64,000 nt of DNA from Pyrenopolyporus hunteri (GCA_902806595.1 CADCXC010000014.1:186001-250000), one strand, 5' to 3'. Numbered from the stretch's first letter, positions 44,566 through 56,414 are shown. Numbers and translations are program-made. The notes: generated by a model not told the origin, from the sequence alone.

Positions 44566-46313
44566 CTTGTCCGAGTATTGTCCAGAGGTGGACGCGATCC
44601 GAGGGTGTTGGATTGCAAAATGAGGTAAGTGGCTGAGCGAGTGTGAGACACAAGCTCTCTCACTCTCGTGAGCGCACTACACCAAAACCAAAGGCCGTCG
44701 GTCTGACGACTTCTTCTTTTACCTCGCCCAGGTGACTTGGACTTAATTAGTTTAGGTTGCCGATTGTAGGAATGCGGTTTCGTTAGAAAAAAAAAAGGAA
44801 AACTTACATGTCCGAAATGTCTTAGACCTCTCGGGTCCGTTCCACCAAACCAGCCTTGGTCGCTGTTAACACTAGTGCCGGCGGTGAGGACCAGAACCAC
44901 CTTTTGGGTAGAAGATGTAAAAGCGTTGCGAGGGAAGAAAGACGAGAAAGTAAAAGGAAGAAAAGACGGGAAACTAGATTTCTCGCTTCTTTCCTTAATG
45001 CATCCTCTTTACGCGCTGGTGGAGTGCAGCTTCCCAGCCTCCTCCGGTGCGCGGAAGGTGGCTGCCACAGGAAAAAAGAAGGGCTGCGACTAAGAAATAC
45101 CGCGGGGCTGGTGAGTGATGCTTGCTCTCTGGGCGCAAAATTGGGAAAAACGAAAACAGAGGGGGTTGGAACCGACAGGGGTTACGAATATGATGTCAAA
45201 CCATTCGTTTTGTAAGACGGACGAATAAGATAAAATCTGTCAAACAACCCGAAGAATTTTTGTTTTTTCTATTTTTCTATGCCGGTCATCTCTCCCGCGC
45301 TCTCTCCAATTAATATGACCTCGACCTCGACTATTGCGACTTAAATAAGACATGGCTTTATTGATATCGTATTATGCAAGCCCGACGACCAGGTACATAC
45401 GGATGTGGTGGTGAGTTGGCAGAGTGCGACTTACTGTTGACCATGGTCCGTGCTGTCGTAACAGCGATAATCGATTACGCCCAGGTACCAACCGGCCTAA
45501 TTCCTCAAACAAGGTACCTACCAACTAAGGTGACCCGAAAGGTTGTTCGACTAGGGTGCTCGGCCTATCAAGTCTCTGGGATAGAACACTCGGTCTTGTC
45601 CCTCCGCCCCGCTAATATGCCACGATAGGATACTTAGGTACCTACGGTATGTACTAGACCTTGAGATTCTCATTCAGTTGGCTGGCTGCTGGCCACGTTC
45701 CTGAATTCACCCGTCACCGAAAGTTCTCAGCTCCTATGGAAGCCATCCCATTGCTCGGATAATGGGCGTCACCGCTCGAGAGCCGGAATCACTTCCATTC
45801 ATACCTACCTACCTAGGTAAGACCCTATATATTACATGGACGCGCATGCGTACTATGTAGAAAGATGATCCATATATGTAAGGTACCTGTTAGATATGCG
45901 CATTGCGCCTTGAAGCCCCTAACATAGTAAGATTCTAAATTCCGCTGCAAGACGAAAATTAATAAAATTCGGTGTTATCTGCACGGGATAGATCCCCTAC
46001 CTAAGTAGTTTCGGAAGCTATTCTTGTAACAAAAAGAATCGACTGTGGTTCTCTAGCTAATTCGGACGAACACTAAACTTACCCTCTAAGATTGATGCCG
46101 GTGAGGTAGGATAAGTTCCGCGTATAGCCTACTTTTCAGGTAGGTAGGTAGGTACGTAATTTCTTATCGACCTCTAAAATTTGTTATCTCCGTTTTCAGT
46201 TTTTTCTTTTTCTCCCCGTCATAGTCCGGCGTCTCAGCCAACTTCTCTCATTACGACTTCAAGCCTCAGAGGCTATTTTTATCGCTCGGAGGATATGCTG
46301 GAAGCAGGAAAAC
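44566..46313. other. Promoter interval between the membrane protein gene and the Rieske gene
   Basis: 1.75 kb between divergent genes. No gene is supported. TAGG/TACC motifs cluster at 45605-45840 and 46135-46155 (four TAGG units then TACGTA). The 46190-46260 part is pyrimidine-rich and probably belongs to the Rieske gene leader. Confidence 0.45.
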
Positions 46314-46949
46314 ATGGCGTCGCCATTTGCAGCTCCGTCTCGCAAAGGTGATGCCTGGTTTTTCGCCGGTCTTGCTTCGTCTTTTCCCGATATCACGGAT
46401 TCGGGAAGCGCTAGTCTATCCGAACATCGTACTTGCGCCAACCAGAATTCTACCCCCGGATGCAAGGTCTTCCATGTGCCTGCCACAGATAGTTCTCAAG
46501 CACACCAAATCGAGGGCGACTCGGTATTCCGTCCAGAGGGGGGACTGCGGGACCAGGTGGTCGTGTTCAAGTATAAAGGCAAAGTCCATGCCATCAATAA
46601 CGTGAGTTATGAGATAACCTCTATTTGACATAATTGTACTCCGCGGCAGGAGTTTTGGTAAGGAGCCAATGACCAACAGTGGGACTAGCGATGCCCACAC
46701 TCATCATATCCCCTCTCCGAGGGCATCCCGTTCGATATCGAGGACTTCGGCATCGCACTCAGCGCCGGGATCACCTGCCCTAAGCACGGCTGGTCGTTCG
46801 ACTTATTCTCGGGGAGAGCAGACCGCGCCAATTACAAGCTGGGGATATGGGAAGTTCAGTTGCGCCCCGCCTCTAGTACGCAGGTCAATAATGAGAAGGA
46901 TCTCGACGATCGAGAGGTATGGGTAAGGAGAAAGCAAAGGATCGGGTAG
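46314..46949 (+). CDS. Rieske [2Fe-2S] domain protein
   Basis: Two exons, 46314-46601 and 46689-46949, 182 residues, joined in phase 0. The acceptor must be the TAG at 46686-46688, because an upstream AG would leave an in-frame stop. The cluster ligands are visible: C98 and H100 in CPHSSYPLSEG, and C126 and H129 in CPKHGWSFDLFSG, i.e. CxH...CxxH. The spacing fits ferredoxin-type and small oxygenase-associated Rieske domains rather than the bc1 subunit, which has extra disulfide cysteines. GLRDQVVVFKYKGKVHAIN is the usual first sheet. There is no TM or clear targeting signal. It is probably a soluble electron-transfer or accessory protein; the partner is unknown. It is not part of an oxygenase cluster here. 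Confidence 0.88.
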
Positions 46950-47596
46950 AGGTATCGGTACTAAACTCCCTATCTGATCGGATGATACTCTCGAACCGAT
47001 ATGATCACTTATAGATATAACTTAGTTAGGTACATATAAGTTTATGTTCTTGTCAACAGTGATAATTCAGTGTGTGTATAGTCCGCGGATGCGATCGTCT
47101 CATCACCATTCCGTCGAGACATACGTATAAAAGTTGTTGTTTAGTAGTCATTCGCCTAATACTGAGGATACCGGGTGACGTTCATATATTAAGGTCCTAC
47201 CTGGATTCTATAGAGGAAGTCGAGAGTCTATAGGTACAACACCTAACGTACCTCACACATTGGTAAGGGAAGGCTCTCCGTTCCATCAATGTGCCTATGA
47301 CGGAAGACCCACTTTAACCGAAGCTTATTGCAACGCTATGTACTATGGTACATAGTACGAAGGCGCATGGGACCTCAGACCTCAAACCAACGTACGAAGC
47401 TTCAACTCATCAAACCATCCAAGCTCAGAAGCCCTGTGCTGTTACCTCCTAGGTTACCTCATTTTCAACACAACACAGGGAGCCTTATATTAGCTGCGTT
47501 GTCACCTCGAGCTCGCTTCCGGCTCGAGCACTTTAACATCCACGGATTCGTAAACATTTCATAAGCGCTCCATTTACAGGTTTCAATCCTCGCATC
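46950..47596. promoter_or_regulatory. Intergenic interval upstream of vma13
   Basis: 647 bp between two same-strand genes, AT-rich in the middle, with no open frame of note. It should contain the Rieske gene 3' UTR and the vma13 promoter. Confidence 0.4.
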
Positions 47597-49204
47597 ATGT
47601 CTCTCGACCCCCCTCCGTACCTAGGCTCGCTCCAGAATAACATCCGTCAACGACCGATTCCTTGGGATGGCGCAGCTAGGGCAGGCACCATCACAGAGGC
47701 GCAATTGGCCAAGATCAGAGCTGTTGATAAAGTGAAAAGCGAAAAGAGGAGACAAGTCGTCGAGGGCGATTTAGACGGCTACCGGATACTGTTTCTCGGG
47801 GAGCCGGGCACGCCTGGCGTCCTCGAGTCGGCGAGAAACCGCCCTGATGTCGTCCATTATATATTGGTATTGTTGAGTGATCTTCTCGAAGGTGCGTCCT
47901 CTTCCCGAAAGCGCGTACGACGTCGGCTTGTGTCTACAAACGGACGTGCTATACCTGATCGAAACCGAAACCGATAGTAGCTCTAGACATTAACATTACC
48001 TAGGCGTCCCGGCCCTTGCAAAAGCGCTGTTCGAGGACCCAGATCCATATCAACATCTCCTACCCCTCCTTGCGCGCTCGAACAACACCGAGGATACAAT
48101 CCCTCTACTTACCTCTACCGCCATCACCACGCTCATGGCAAACTCGAAAGATGAATCTCCGTCGACGCAACGCGCTCTACCCCTTGTCCTTAGCTACCTC
48201 TGCGGCCTAGTTAAAAACTCGAACGATGCAGGATTACAAGATATCGCAGTTATGGAATACTCGTCCCTCCTGTACGGTCGATCATCTAGGCAGCTATTCT
48301 GGAAGCAAAGGAGCGAGACCGTGGCGCCCTTAATCGAGATACTCCGGAAAGCTGCCGGCGTCGGCGGCGAATCTTCAGCCAGTCTCTGGAGCGGAAACAC
48401 AACAACGAGGAGCGGTGGTTTTGAGGGTATTAGCGGCGGGGTTGGGCTACAACTCTTATACCACGTCCTACTGGTACTATGGCAATTAAGCTTCGAGGCC
48501 GAAGATATCGGTAACGACCTAGACGAGTATGGAGAGAGAAAACCTCTGCCCCTGAGATTCAAACGGTTGCAACTGACACGAGCAATAGCGAATACGACAT
48601 CATCCTTCTATACACTCAATTACTACGACTCTCGCCGAAAGAGAAGACTACGCGTCTCCTTCTATCGACGCTGTATAATCTCCTCGAAGCTAACCCCTCG
48701 ACGCTACTTCCCACAGCGGTTCTAGCTAGACTTCCCGCTTTGCTTCAGAACGTCAGCGCCCGTCACCTAACGGACCCAGACTTGCAGGAAGACTTGGGAA
48801 AGCTCAACGAGATGCTAGAGGAGTACCAGAAAACCAAGACCACGTTCGACGAGTACGTCGCGGAGGTTCAGACGGGACACCTAAGATGGTCCCCACCCCA
48901 TCGCCATCAGATCTTCTGGGCCGAAAACGCGCGCAAGATACTAGAGTTCGAGAACGGGGAGATCCCACGCAAGCTAGCGGATATTATGAAGAAGCCGTGG
49001 GAAAACGACAAGGCCGTGCTGGCGATCGCCTGCAACGACGTCGGCTGTCTGGTCCGGGAGGTGCCGGAGAAGAGACACCAACTAGAGAAGCTAGGCTTGA
49101 AGACGCGCATCATGGAGCTCATGCAGGATTCAGACGAGAACGTACGGTGGGAGAGCTTGCGAGCCCTCGGTGGTTGGCTCAAGTATAGCTTCGAGAACAA
49201 CTAA
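47597..49204 (+). CDS. vma13: V-type ATPase V1 subunit H (Vma13)
   Basis: Three exons: 47597-47891, 48004-48526 and 48589-49204, 477 residues. The N-terminal domain is built of helical repeats (IRQRPIPWDGAARAGTITEAQL, ILVLLSDLLEGVPALAKALF). The C-terminal domain carries DLGKLNEMLEEYQKTKTTFDEYV, LRWSPPHRHQIFWAENARKILEFEN and AIACNDVGCLVREVPEKR, all strongly conserved in subunit H. It ends with VRWESLRALGGWLKYSFE. Subunit H couples V1 to Vo and silences free V1. Introns GTGCGT...CTAG (phase 1) and GTATGG...ATAG (phase 2) restore a continuous frame. Length is normal (yeast 478). Confidence 0.96.
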
Positions 49205-50098
49205 AAAACAGCCTAGCTTAGGCACGCAGCTATGTTTATACTCCTTACTTGTATTCTTCGAATTGTCACCGGGGGTTGCACCGTCGGCGCAGGGTGCGAA
49301 CGCACAAACAGCGTCTTATATCGGGTAGGATAGAGATGAGAGATAGGCTGACTCGAGCTAGTCTACTAAGTAGGTAGGTAGTTAACCAGCTTTAGATGTC
49401 GCAACCGGGACTGAGACGTTGTCATCGGTATTTTCTAGTTTTCGAGGTTTCCTTGTCTTCGACTGAGATACTGCCGCTTTTCACCTCGGCTCCAGCAGCG
49501 GAGCTATTCGAGAACCAGTCATCCTGAGTTGGTGAATAAGCTCATAAGTAGTAGATATACCTATCCTGACGTCCCAAAATCTTCCAAGACTCTGAAAATC
49601 ACCAACAAACCCAAAGGATTTCCATGTTCTTGCCTCCGATATATGTTATATAACGTAAAGACAATAGCTTCTCCTCGGCGTTAAGTAAAGGTAGGCTATC
49701 CGGCCTTCGGGGGCTTCGGCCTAGCGGCAAGAGACGGCTCAAGCTAAGACACCCCCTCTTAGCCAATTGCGCCCTTTCCCCTCTACGAAATAGGTCAAAT
49801 AGCTAGTAGGCCTCGGGTGCTGGAGACCCCGATAGCGCTACCCCATGCCGAGCATTTACCCCACACTGAGAGACGTAGGTATAGGTACAGGTACATGGTA
49901 GGGTATAGACACCCCGGTACGTGGTAGGTGGGTTGGTAGGTATGTTATAGCGTACATGTAGTCTTTCTCCGGGGAGAAACAAACTTTAGGGTACTTATGC
50001 ATTGGTGGCTAATTCCTCAACCCAATCACTTAGAAAAGGGAAGGACCTTCACTTCTACAAGATCGAATTTGGTCTTCCTTTCTTTTGCCTTCTTCACC
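49205..50098. other. Intergenic interval vma13 / methylmalonate-semialdehyde dehydrogenase
   Basis: 894 bp without a gene. It contains a GC-rich fold-back candidate near 49698-49722 (GGCCTTCGG...CTTCGGCC) inside an otherwise AT-rich spacer, and AGGTAGGTAG motifs near 49370 and 49925-49945. Confidence 0.45.
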
Positions 50099-51906
50099 AT
50101 GCACCGTCTCGTCCGTCCTCGAGTCATTGCTACCAGCGCCGGCCGCACAGCTATCCGCCTCTCCTCCTCTCTATCATCGTCACCCGCACTTCCCAGGATG
50201 TCCTCCCGCTACGCAGCCTCCACCCGCGCGGCCGTCGCGGCCAAGCAGCTGCGTCCCATGAGCGCCATCGCCACGACGGCCACGAGCTACCCGACGACCC
50301 ACGAGAAGATCGCCAAACCCGAGGACACGCCCTACTTCGTGGACAACGAGTTCCGGCCCAGCAAGACGGACAAGTTCATCGAGCTGTACGACCCGGCCAC
50401 GAACAACCTCGTCACGCGCGTACCGCAGATGACGAACGACGAGCTGCGGGCCGCCGTAGCGAGTGCCCAGAAGGCGTTCCCGGAGTGGCGAGCGAAGAGC
50501 GTGATCGCCCGTCAGCAGATCATGTTCCGCTTTGTCAGCCTCATCCGCGAGAATTGGGACCGCCTAGCCGCGAGCATCACCCTCGAGCAGGGAAAGACGT
50601 TCGCTGACGCCAGGGGCGACGTCCTCCGCGGACTCCAGGTAGCCGAGGCCGCGTGCGGTGCCCCGGAGCTGCTCAAGGGCGAGGTCCTCGAGGTTGCCAA
50701 GGATATGGAGACGAGATCCTACCGAGAACCTCTAGGTGTCGTCGCTGCTATTTGCCCTTTTAGTACGTAACCTACACTAAGCCGATACGAAACATTGGTC
50801 CTCAAGCAGTTTCCTTTTCTTTTCTTTTGCTAACACTCTTGTTTCTGACAGATTTCCCCGCCATGATCCCGCTGTGGTGTATCCCAATCGCAACCGTGAC
50901 GGGCAACACCATAGTCCTAAAGCCCTCCGAGAGAGATCCCGGCGCGGCCATGATCCTAGTCCAATTGGCCAAGGAGGCCGGTTTCCCCGACGGAGTGATC
51001 AACGTCGTTCACGGCGCGCACGATACCGTCAACTTCATCCTGGACGCCCCGGAGATTAAGGCGATCAGCTTCGTCGGCGGAAATAAGGCGGGCGAATACA
51101 TCTACAGCCGGGCGTCCGCCAACGGCAAGAGAGTGCAGGCTAACCTAGGCGCCAAGAACCATGCCGCCGTCATGCCAGACTGCAACAAGAACCAGTTCAT
51201 CAACTCCATCGTAGGAGCTGCTTTCGGCGCCGCCGGCCAGAGGTGCATGGCCCTCAGCACGCTGGTTATGGTTGGTGAGACGAAAGAGTGGCTACCCGAA
51301 CTGGCGGAGAGCGCCAAGAAACTGCAGGTCAACGGCGGCTTCGAAGAGGGTGCCGACCTCGGCCCCATCATCACGCCGCAGAGCAAGGAGAGGATCGAGA
51401 GCCTGATCGCCAGCGCCGAGAAGGAGGGCGCGACGATCTTGCTAGACGGCCGCGGGTTCAAGCCGGAGAAGTACCCGAACGGAAACTGGGTGGCGCCGAC
51501 GATTATCACGAACGTGACGGCGGACATGAAGTGCTACAAGGAAGAGATTTTCGGGCCCGTGCTAGTGTGCCTAAACGTAGACACGCTAGACGAGGCGATC
51601 GAGGTGATCAACCAGAACGAGTACGGCAACGGCACGGCCATCTTCACGAAATCGGGACCCACGGCAGAGACGTTCCGACGGAACATCGAGGCGGGCCAGG
51701 TGGGCATCAACGTCCCGATCCCGGTGCCTCTGCCCATGTTCTCGTTCACCGGAAACAAGAAGAGCGTGGCGGGCGGCGGTGCCAACACGTTCTACGGACG
51801 ACCAGGCGTCAACTTCTACACGCAGCAGAAGACGGTGACGGCGTTGTGGTCAAGCGCCGACGCCATCTCACGGAAGGCGGACGTGGCGATGCCTACGCAT
51901 AGCTAG
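50099..51906 (+). CDS. Methylmalonate-semialdehyde dehydrogenase (CoA-acylating), mitochondrial
   Basis: Two exons, 50099-50762 and 50852-51906, 572 residues. Residues 1-60 are Arg/Ser/Ala-rich without acids, a mitochondrial presequence. The ALDH6 family body follows: NDELRAAVASAQKAFPEW, ITLEQGKTFADARGDVLRGLQV, EPLGVVAAICPFNFPAMIPLW and the active-site GAAFGAAGQRCMALST, with nucleophile Cys at about 353. It ends EEIFGPVL and VGINVPIPVPLPMFSFTGNK. The enzyme converts methylmalonate or malonate semialdehyde to propionyl- or acetyl-CoA in valine, pyrimidine and inositol catabolism. The intron is phase 1 (GTACGT...ACAG) and rebuilds CPFNFP. In-frame ATGs at 49997 and further in are rejected because the one at 50099 has a CACC context and gives the presequence. 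Confidence 0.96.
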
Positions 51907-52527
51907 AGGGGGAAAATGACACAAACTGATGAGCTACGAGCTGTAAGGTCGAAGCTAGCGAGCAAGCAAGCGAGCAAGCTGTATATAGGTACCTATATAA
52001 TGTCTATGCATTCACATGCTCCAGTAAGACGAGCAATGATTTTGGACTGTCATAGACTAATAAATCGGATTTCCATGCGAATTGAGAGCCTTTGTCTAGG
52101 CGGCGATGGTATTGTCGTGAGGATAGGAAATAGGTTTTATATTAGACTTAATATAAGTGGCTCGGTTGTTTAGACGGTAATCTTTGTCAGGAACTCACTT
52201 CATTGGGATTTTCTTGTAAATCAAAGTTCGTACATTTCCTAATAGTCAATAAATACCAAAAAATCACCCTAAGTTACCCGTATATGCTCGGTGTTATAAT
52301 GTCGATTAATATCAAGCCGTCAATCGTGGTACGTACATATGTGGTCGGACCGTATGGCGTCGTTTCCGTAAAATGCTCCTTCCCCCGGATCTCGCCGGAA
52401 TTAACGTTAACCGAGAGAGCGAGTGACGTCGGGTACCATTCCCAAACCTTCCCCTTCCTCCCTCCAATCCTTCCATATACAACCCGTACACCCATCCCTC
52501 AAAACTTCCGACCACGATCCCCCGCAA
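51907..52527. other. Intergenic interval upstream of the F-box gene
   Basis: 621 bp, AT-rich in 52010-52320, with a short GCAAGCAAGCGAGCAAGC run near 51963-51978. It contains the 3' UTR of the dehydrogenase gene and the promoter of the F-box gene; no further gene is seen. Confidence 0.45.
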
Positions 52528-54004
52528 ATGGATACCCGCCTCCGCACCCAACACCAACCCCACCATCCTACGACTCATAACGCCAAGGAGTACCAACACA
52601 ATGGTGGCAACGCCGGTACCCCCGGCGCGAAACCCAAGGACCTCACGGACCTCCCCCTCGACCTCTTCCTCCTCATAACCCGGTCCCTCCCGCCGCGCGA
52701 CTGCGTGCGCTGCCGCCGCGTCGGCCGCGCCTGGCGCAACGCGTTCACGGGCGCCAACGCGTGCTACCGTTTCGCGGCCTGGCACTTCCCGCGCTCGCGC
52801 GAGATGCGGGATTACTACCGCCGTCATCACCAGCACCATCGCCATCGCAGTCGCTATGGTGGGGATGAGCTGGGGGCTCTTGGGGCGGTTGGGGAGCAGG
52901 AGGAGGATGAGGGGGGGGAGGAGGAGGGGGGTGATGATGAGCGAGGTCCGGACTGGCCCCGCGTCTTCGCCGACGTCGCACGGAGGTACCACTTCCTGCG
53001 CTCGGCGCGGCCGCGCGTCGTCGAGAAGATCGACGTCACGCGGGTTCGGGGCCGGGCCCCGGCTAAGGATCGGACGGGGGCGGCGTCGTTCCGCGGCGTG
53101 GCCCCGTGGGACCGCTGGCTCGAGTGGAACGAGCACCGGGCCGTCTTCCAGCACGGCGACCCGGCGTGGTGCGTCAACGCCGGCGCCCTGGTGTACCGGG
53201 AGCCTGGTGCTGCGGGTGCGGCTGGGCGCTACGTGGTGTATGATCTCGACACGCGACGCTCGTTCCGCGTCCCGTTCGAGACGGCGGGGAGGACGGTGCG
53301 CAGGTTGAGGCTTGCGGAGGGGGTGTTGGTGTTCGAGTGGTGCGAGACGGAGCCCTGGCGGAGGTTGCATGGGGGGGAGGCCGTGTATAGGCATTTTGCT
53401 ACGGCGTTCGATGTGCTGCGGCGGAAATCTTCTTCCTCTTTATCGGAGTCGGAATCCGGGCCCGAGTCCTCCAAGGCCCAGTTCTCATGGACAATCACGT
53501 TCCGCAGCGAGTGGAAAATCCACTCCCTCGGCCTGCCTGTCAACAACACCGACCGGTTCTTCTCGACGCACACGGCCACGCACTACGCGCTATACCTCTG
53601 GCAGCCCGGCCGCTCACCCTGGCGCGCCGATGACATCGACGACATCGACGACAACGACGACGCCATCGAATACCTCACCATCTGGGACATCTCCGCGGGT
53701 CCCCAGCCCACCGTCGTAAACAGGTTCTCCAGCCGCGCCCTCGAACACCTGGGCCTCCGCCAGCGGCACACCCCGTCGCTGCGCGCGCTCGCGCTCGACG
53801 CGGCCAACGTCTACGTGCACGAGGAGGACCACCGCTGGCTCGCGGGCCGCCACGCCCCCGCCGCGCCGCCCAGGCACCACCTCGTCCGGTGCACGGGCGT
53901 CCCGCTCGCCGGCGCCGGGCCCCGCTGGCGCGACGAGTGCTGCGCCGACGGCGACGTGCATATGAGCTTTTGCCCGCGCGCGGGGTCGTTGGCGAGGGTG
54001 CTTG

Positions 54005-54055
<51 letters not shown>

Positions 54056-54504
54056 ATATTGGTAGAGGAAGCGGGCTGGGGAGTGAAAGAGCGGGAGACG
54101 CGGGAGAAGAAGCGCAGCCGGCTGGGTGGTGGCCGGGCTGGGCCCCCTGCTGGCGCCACGACGAGTTCCCGTACCTGACGGTCGCGGACGCGGTGGACGT
54201 CGGCGCCGGGGTGAGGTTCGTGGCGCGCCAGTGCTTCGTGGTCGAGGCGCTGTCGTCGTTCGTGGTGCCTAAGATTAGCGTGTTGGAAGAGAGGGAGGTG
54301 GTTGGGGAGGCGGGGGATAGAGAGAGGGGTGATGGTGATGATGATGACGATGAGGGAGAGATCGAGGATATGACGGCCGTGGCTGAGGTTAGGTTCGCTG
54401 ATGAGATGTGGTGGGAGCTGATGGCCAAGGGGACGATAGCTGGAGATGAGAGGTGGGTTGTGGGTGAGGATGGGATTGGGAGGATTACTGTGGTGAGGTT
54501 TTAG
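52528..54504 (+). CDS. F-box protein with acidic and poly-Ser tracts
   Basis: A 658-residue single exon. The frame opens further upstream at GTG, but the first ATG is 52528. The F-box lies at about 39-78: LTDLPLDLFLLITRSLPPRDCVRCRRVGRAWR, with the Leu-Pro start and Trp typical of Skp1-binding boxes. Residues 95-145 are His/Arg- then Glu/Gly-rich. The rest resembles the divergent propeller-like C-terminal region of many fungal F-box proteins (FSWTITFRSEWKIHSLGLP, YLTIWDIS, ARQCFVVEALSSF), but no repeat can be assigned. A poly-Ser run (about 493-509) is encoded by a triplet microsatellite. It is probably an SCF ubiquitin-ligase adaptor with unknown substrate. Long antisense frames here are composition shadows. 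Confidence 0.85.
54005..54055. repeat. (GTA)17 microsatellite encoding poly-Ser
   Basis: Seventeen GTA/AGT triplets within the F-box gene, read as AGT (Ser). The run of a single codon shows slippage origin rather than selection for a serine tract with mixed codons. Confidence 0.95.
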
Positions 54505-54953
54505 GATGGTTAGGGTCTCTTTACTTGAAGACTGTTTAGCATCTGGCGTTCTATCTCGAGAAGGAGTAGAATTGGGCAACGCATTAGATGGTACAAGTTA
54601 TCATGGAAAGGGGCGCTTCTTAGCTCTTTAAACCTTTTGCTTATAGATCGTAGATCGGACTAAATTAGATCTCGAGACAATAACGCATATTATCGTAGAG
54701 ATAGAGTTGCAGTATTTAGAGGTGACCTACTCCTTTCTCTTTTACTTTTCGTGCCATTCATGCCGACGATGAGAGCTACCCGAGGTTACGGTGAGACCCC
54801 TAAAATAATATCAAGAGGGATATATTCATCAAGATCGTAAATTTATACACATGCTTCTTCTGCCCATTTTCACAGCTTGCTTATTTATTCAGAGTCATCG
54901 TCAATATATATCTCCGTGCTACCCAATCCCGTAACACTACTCAGAATCCACCC
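54505..54953. other. Convergent 3' spacer, F-box gene / phosphatase homologue
   Basis: 449 bp between convergent stop codons, AT-rich, with no gene or repeat recognised. Confidence 0.5.
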
Positions 54954-56414
54954 CTAAGCCTTCGCCTCAGCCGCCGTCGCACCGCGCGCCACCGCGGAAG
55001 CTCCCGTGCCGGAACCACCAGCCAGCGTCGTCTTCCTGACCAACTTCAGGCCCGCGAGCGCGTATACCAGGCCCTCGACAGCAAGGATCACGACGAGCGT
55101 CACCAGCGCGCCGATGACGCCGGCCACGGGGAGCGAAATACCGTTACCGGACGCCGCGGACCCGGCGACCGAGGCATCGCCGCCACTGCCGGACTCGCCG
55201 GACGACGCCGCGCTCGCGCAGACGCCCGTCGTGTTCCCGCAGGCGCTGCACCACGCGGCCGTGTCGCCGATCGCGAACTTGCCCATCTCCGCCGCGAACG
55301 TGGTCCAGGGCAGCGGGGTCTGGGCCTGGCCGAACAGCGGGAACTCGCGGGGCGCGTGCTGGGCGGCAGAGCCGTTGGCTAGCAGGAAGCGGACGGAGAC
55401 GTCGTCGGGGCCGGGGTATGCGCTGGCATTGGTCACGAGCTCGAAGACGATGGACGAGGCGTAGTCCACGACGCCGGTGAAGTCGGCCGATAGCCGGTCC
55501 AGCTGCGCCAGCCCGAAGAACGACATGAAGGACGCGTAGGCCCCGAATTGGATCCCCAGGGGCGCCGCCTGCCCCCGGCTGGTCAGCGTCGCGTTGAGCT
55601 GCTGCACGATCTGCGCGGCTAGCGTGGCGCCGGCGACCGCGCGGATCGGGTCGCTGCGGTTGTACGCCAGGTTCCACTCGTGCGTGTCCGCGAGGGTCCG
55701 GAGTTGTCGTAGCGTGGCGTCCGTGAGCAGCTCCGAGGAGGGGATGGTCTGGTTGTGGATGGTGGCCACGTTGACGTAGTCGAAGATGGTGTAGGCGTTC
55801 TTGAAGGTCGCCTGGCCGGCGCCGAACGTGCCGTTGATCACCGGCAGCAGGCCGGCGTAGAACGGCCGGGTCCGCTCGAGCGTGCCGGCGTACTCGGCGG
55901 ACCGGAAGTAGTTGTTGGAGCTCACCATGGCGTTGCCGCAGCCGGAGCCGCCCTGCAGCCACTCGTTGTTCTCCGAGTTGGGGTTCGAGGACGCCGTCGA
56001 GGACGTCTCGACGGGGACGTACTGGTACCCGCCCAGAGGCGCCTGGACCTCGGACCGGTTCGCGAGCACGGACATGCCGTTGGAGCCGGCGGGCGGGTAG
56101 ATGCCCTGGAGGAACGCCGTCGCAGAGCTCTGGAGGACCGCATCGGCGGGCGAGATGACGCTCAGCTGCGACGGGACGGCGACGTCGTTACTCAAGCCCA
56201 AGATGGGCGAGCTGGCGTCGGACGCGACGTAGCGATTGCGATAAAAGCTGCCGGATTGAAACACTTCGTCCGCGCCCAACGCGGTTAGAGTCGTGGGCGG
56301 AAGGCTCTTGGGAGTCCGATCTCCGTGGCGATGGAAGATGTAGACGCCGAGTACGGTCTCGCTCCGAGCGAGCGGCATCGTCGCCAGCGAGAATAGAAGC
56401 GCTTTCAACTCCAT
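54954..56414 (-). CDS. Histidine acid phosphatase family protein, membrane-anchored, C-terminal HD motif not seen
   Basis: A 486-residue single exon, ATG at 56414. A signal peptide (about 1-18) is followed by GVYIFHRHGDRTPKSLPP, with the phospho-accepting RHGxRxP motif at 29-35. Several N-x-S/T sites suggest secretion. A C-terminal TM helix (about 425-450, GVIGALVTLVVILAVEGLVYAL) is followed by a short Lys/Ala-rich cytosolic tail. The second catalytic motif of the family, a His-Asp proton donor after a hydrophobic strand, would be expected near LGIQFGAYASFMSFFGLAQL, but G-A-Y stands there instead. I recall related ascomycete membrane-bound members with the same feature. So it is either a divergent phosphatase or a non-catalytic homologue. 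It is not a classic phytase, because the phytase disulfide pattern is not evident. Confidence 0.85.
   Translation of the reverse strand: MELKALLFSLATMPLARSETVLGVYIFHRHGDRTPKSLPPTTLTALGADEVFQSGSFYRNRYVASDASSPILGLSNDVAVPSQLSVISPADAVLQSSATAFLQGIYPPAGSNGMSVLANRSEVQAPLGGYQYVPVETSSTASSNPNSENNEWLQGGSGCGNAMVSSNNYFRSAEYAGTLERTRPFYAGLLPVINGTFGAGQATFKNAYTIFDYVNVATIHNQTIPSSELLTDATLRQLRTLADTHEWNLAYNRSDPIRAVAGATLAAQIVQQLNATLTSRGQAAPLGIQFGAYASFMSFFGLAQLDRLSADFTGVVDYASSIVFELVTNASAYPGPDDVSVRFLLANGSAAQHAPREFPLFGQAQTPLPWTTFAAEMGKFAIGDTAAWCSACGNTTGVCASAASSGESGSGGDASVAGSAASGNGISLPVAGVIGALVTLVVILAVEGLVYALAGLKLVRKTTLAGGSGTGASAVARGATAAEAKA

Noticed and set aside
52312..53394. 360-codon minus-strand open frame across the F-box gene start
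   Set aside because: It is antisense to the F-box coding exon, Pro/Arg/His-rich, lacks a domain and is explained by GC-rich codon composition of the sense gene.
53614..54579. 321-codon minus-strand open frame with long poly-Thr
   Set aside because: It is antisense to the F-box gene; the Thr run is the reverse reading of the GTA microsatellite.
55144..55962. 272-codon frame in the phosphatase homologue
   Set aside because: Same strand, different frame, Arg-rich shadow of the real gene.
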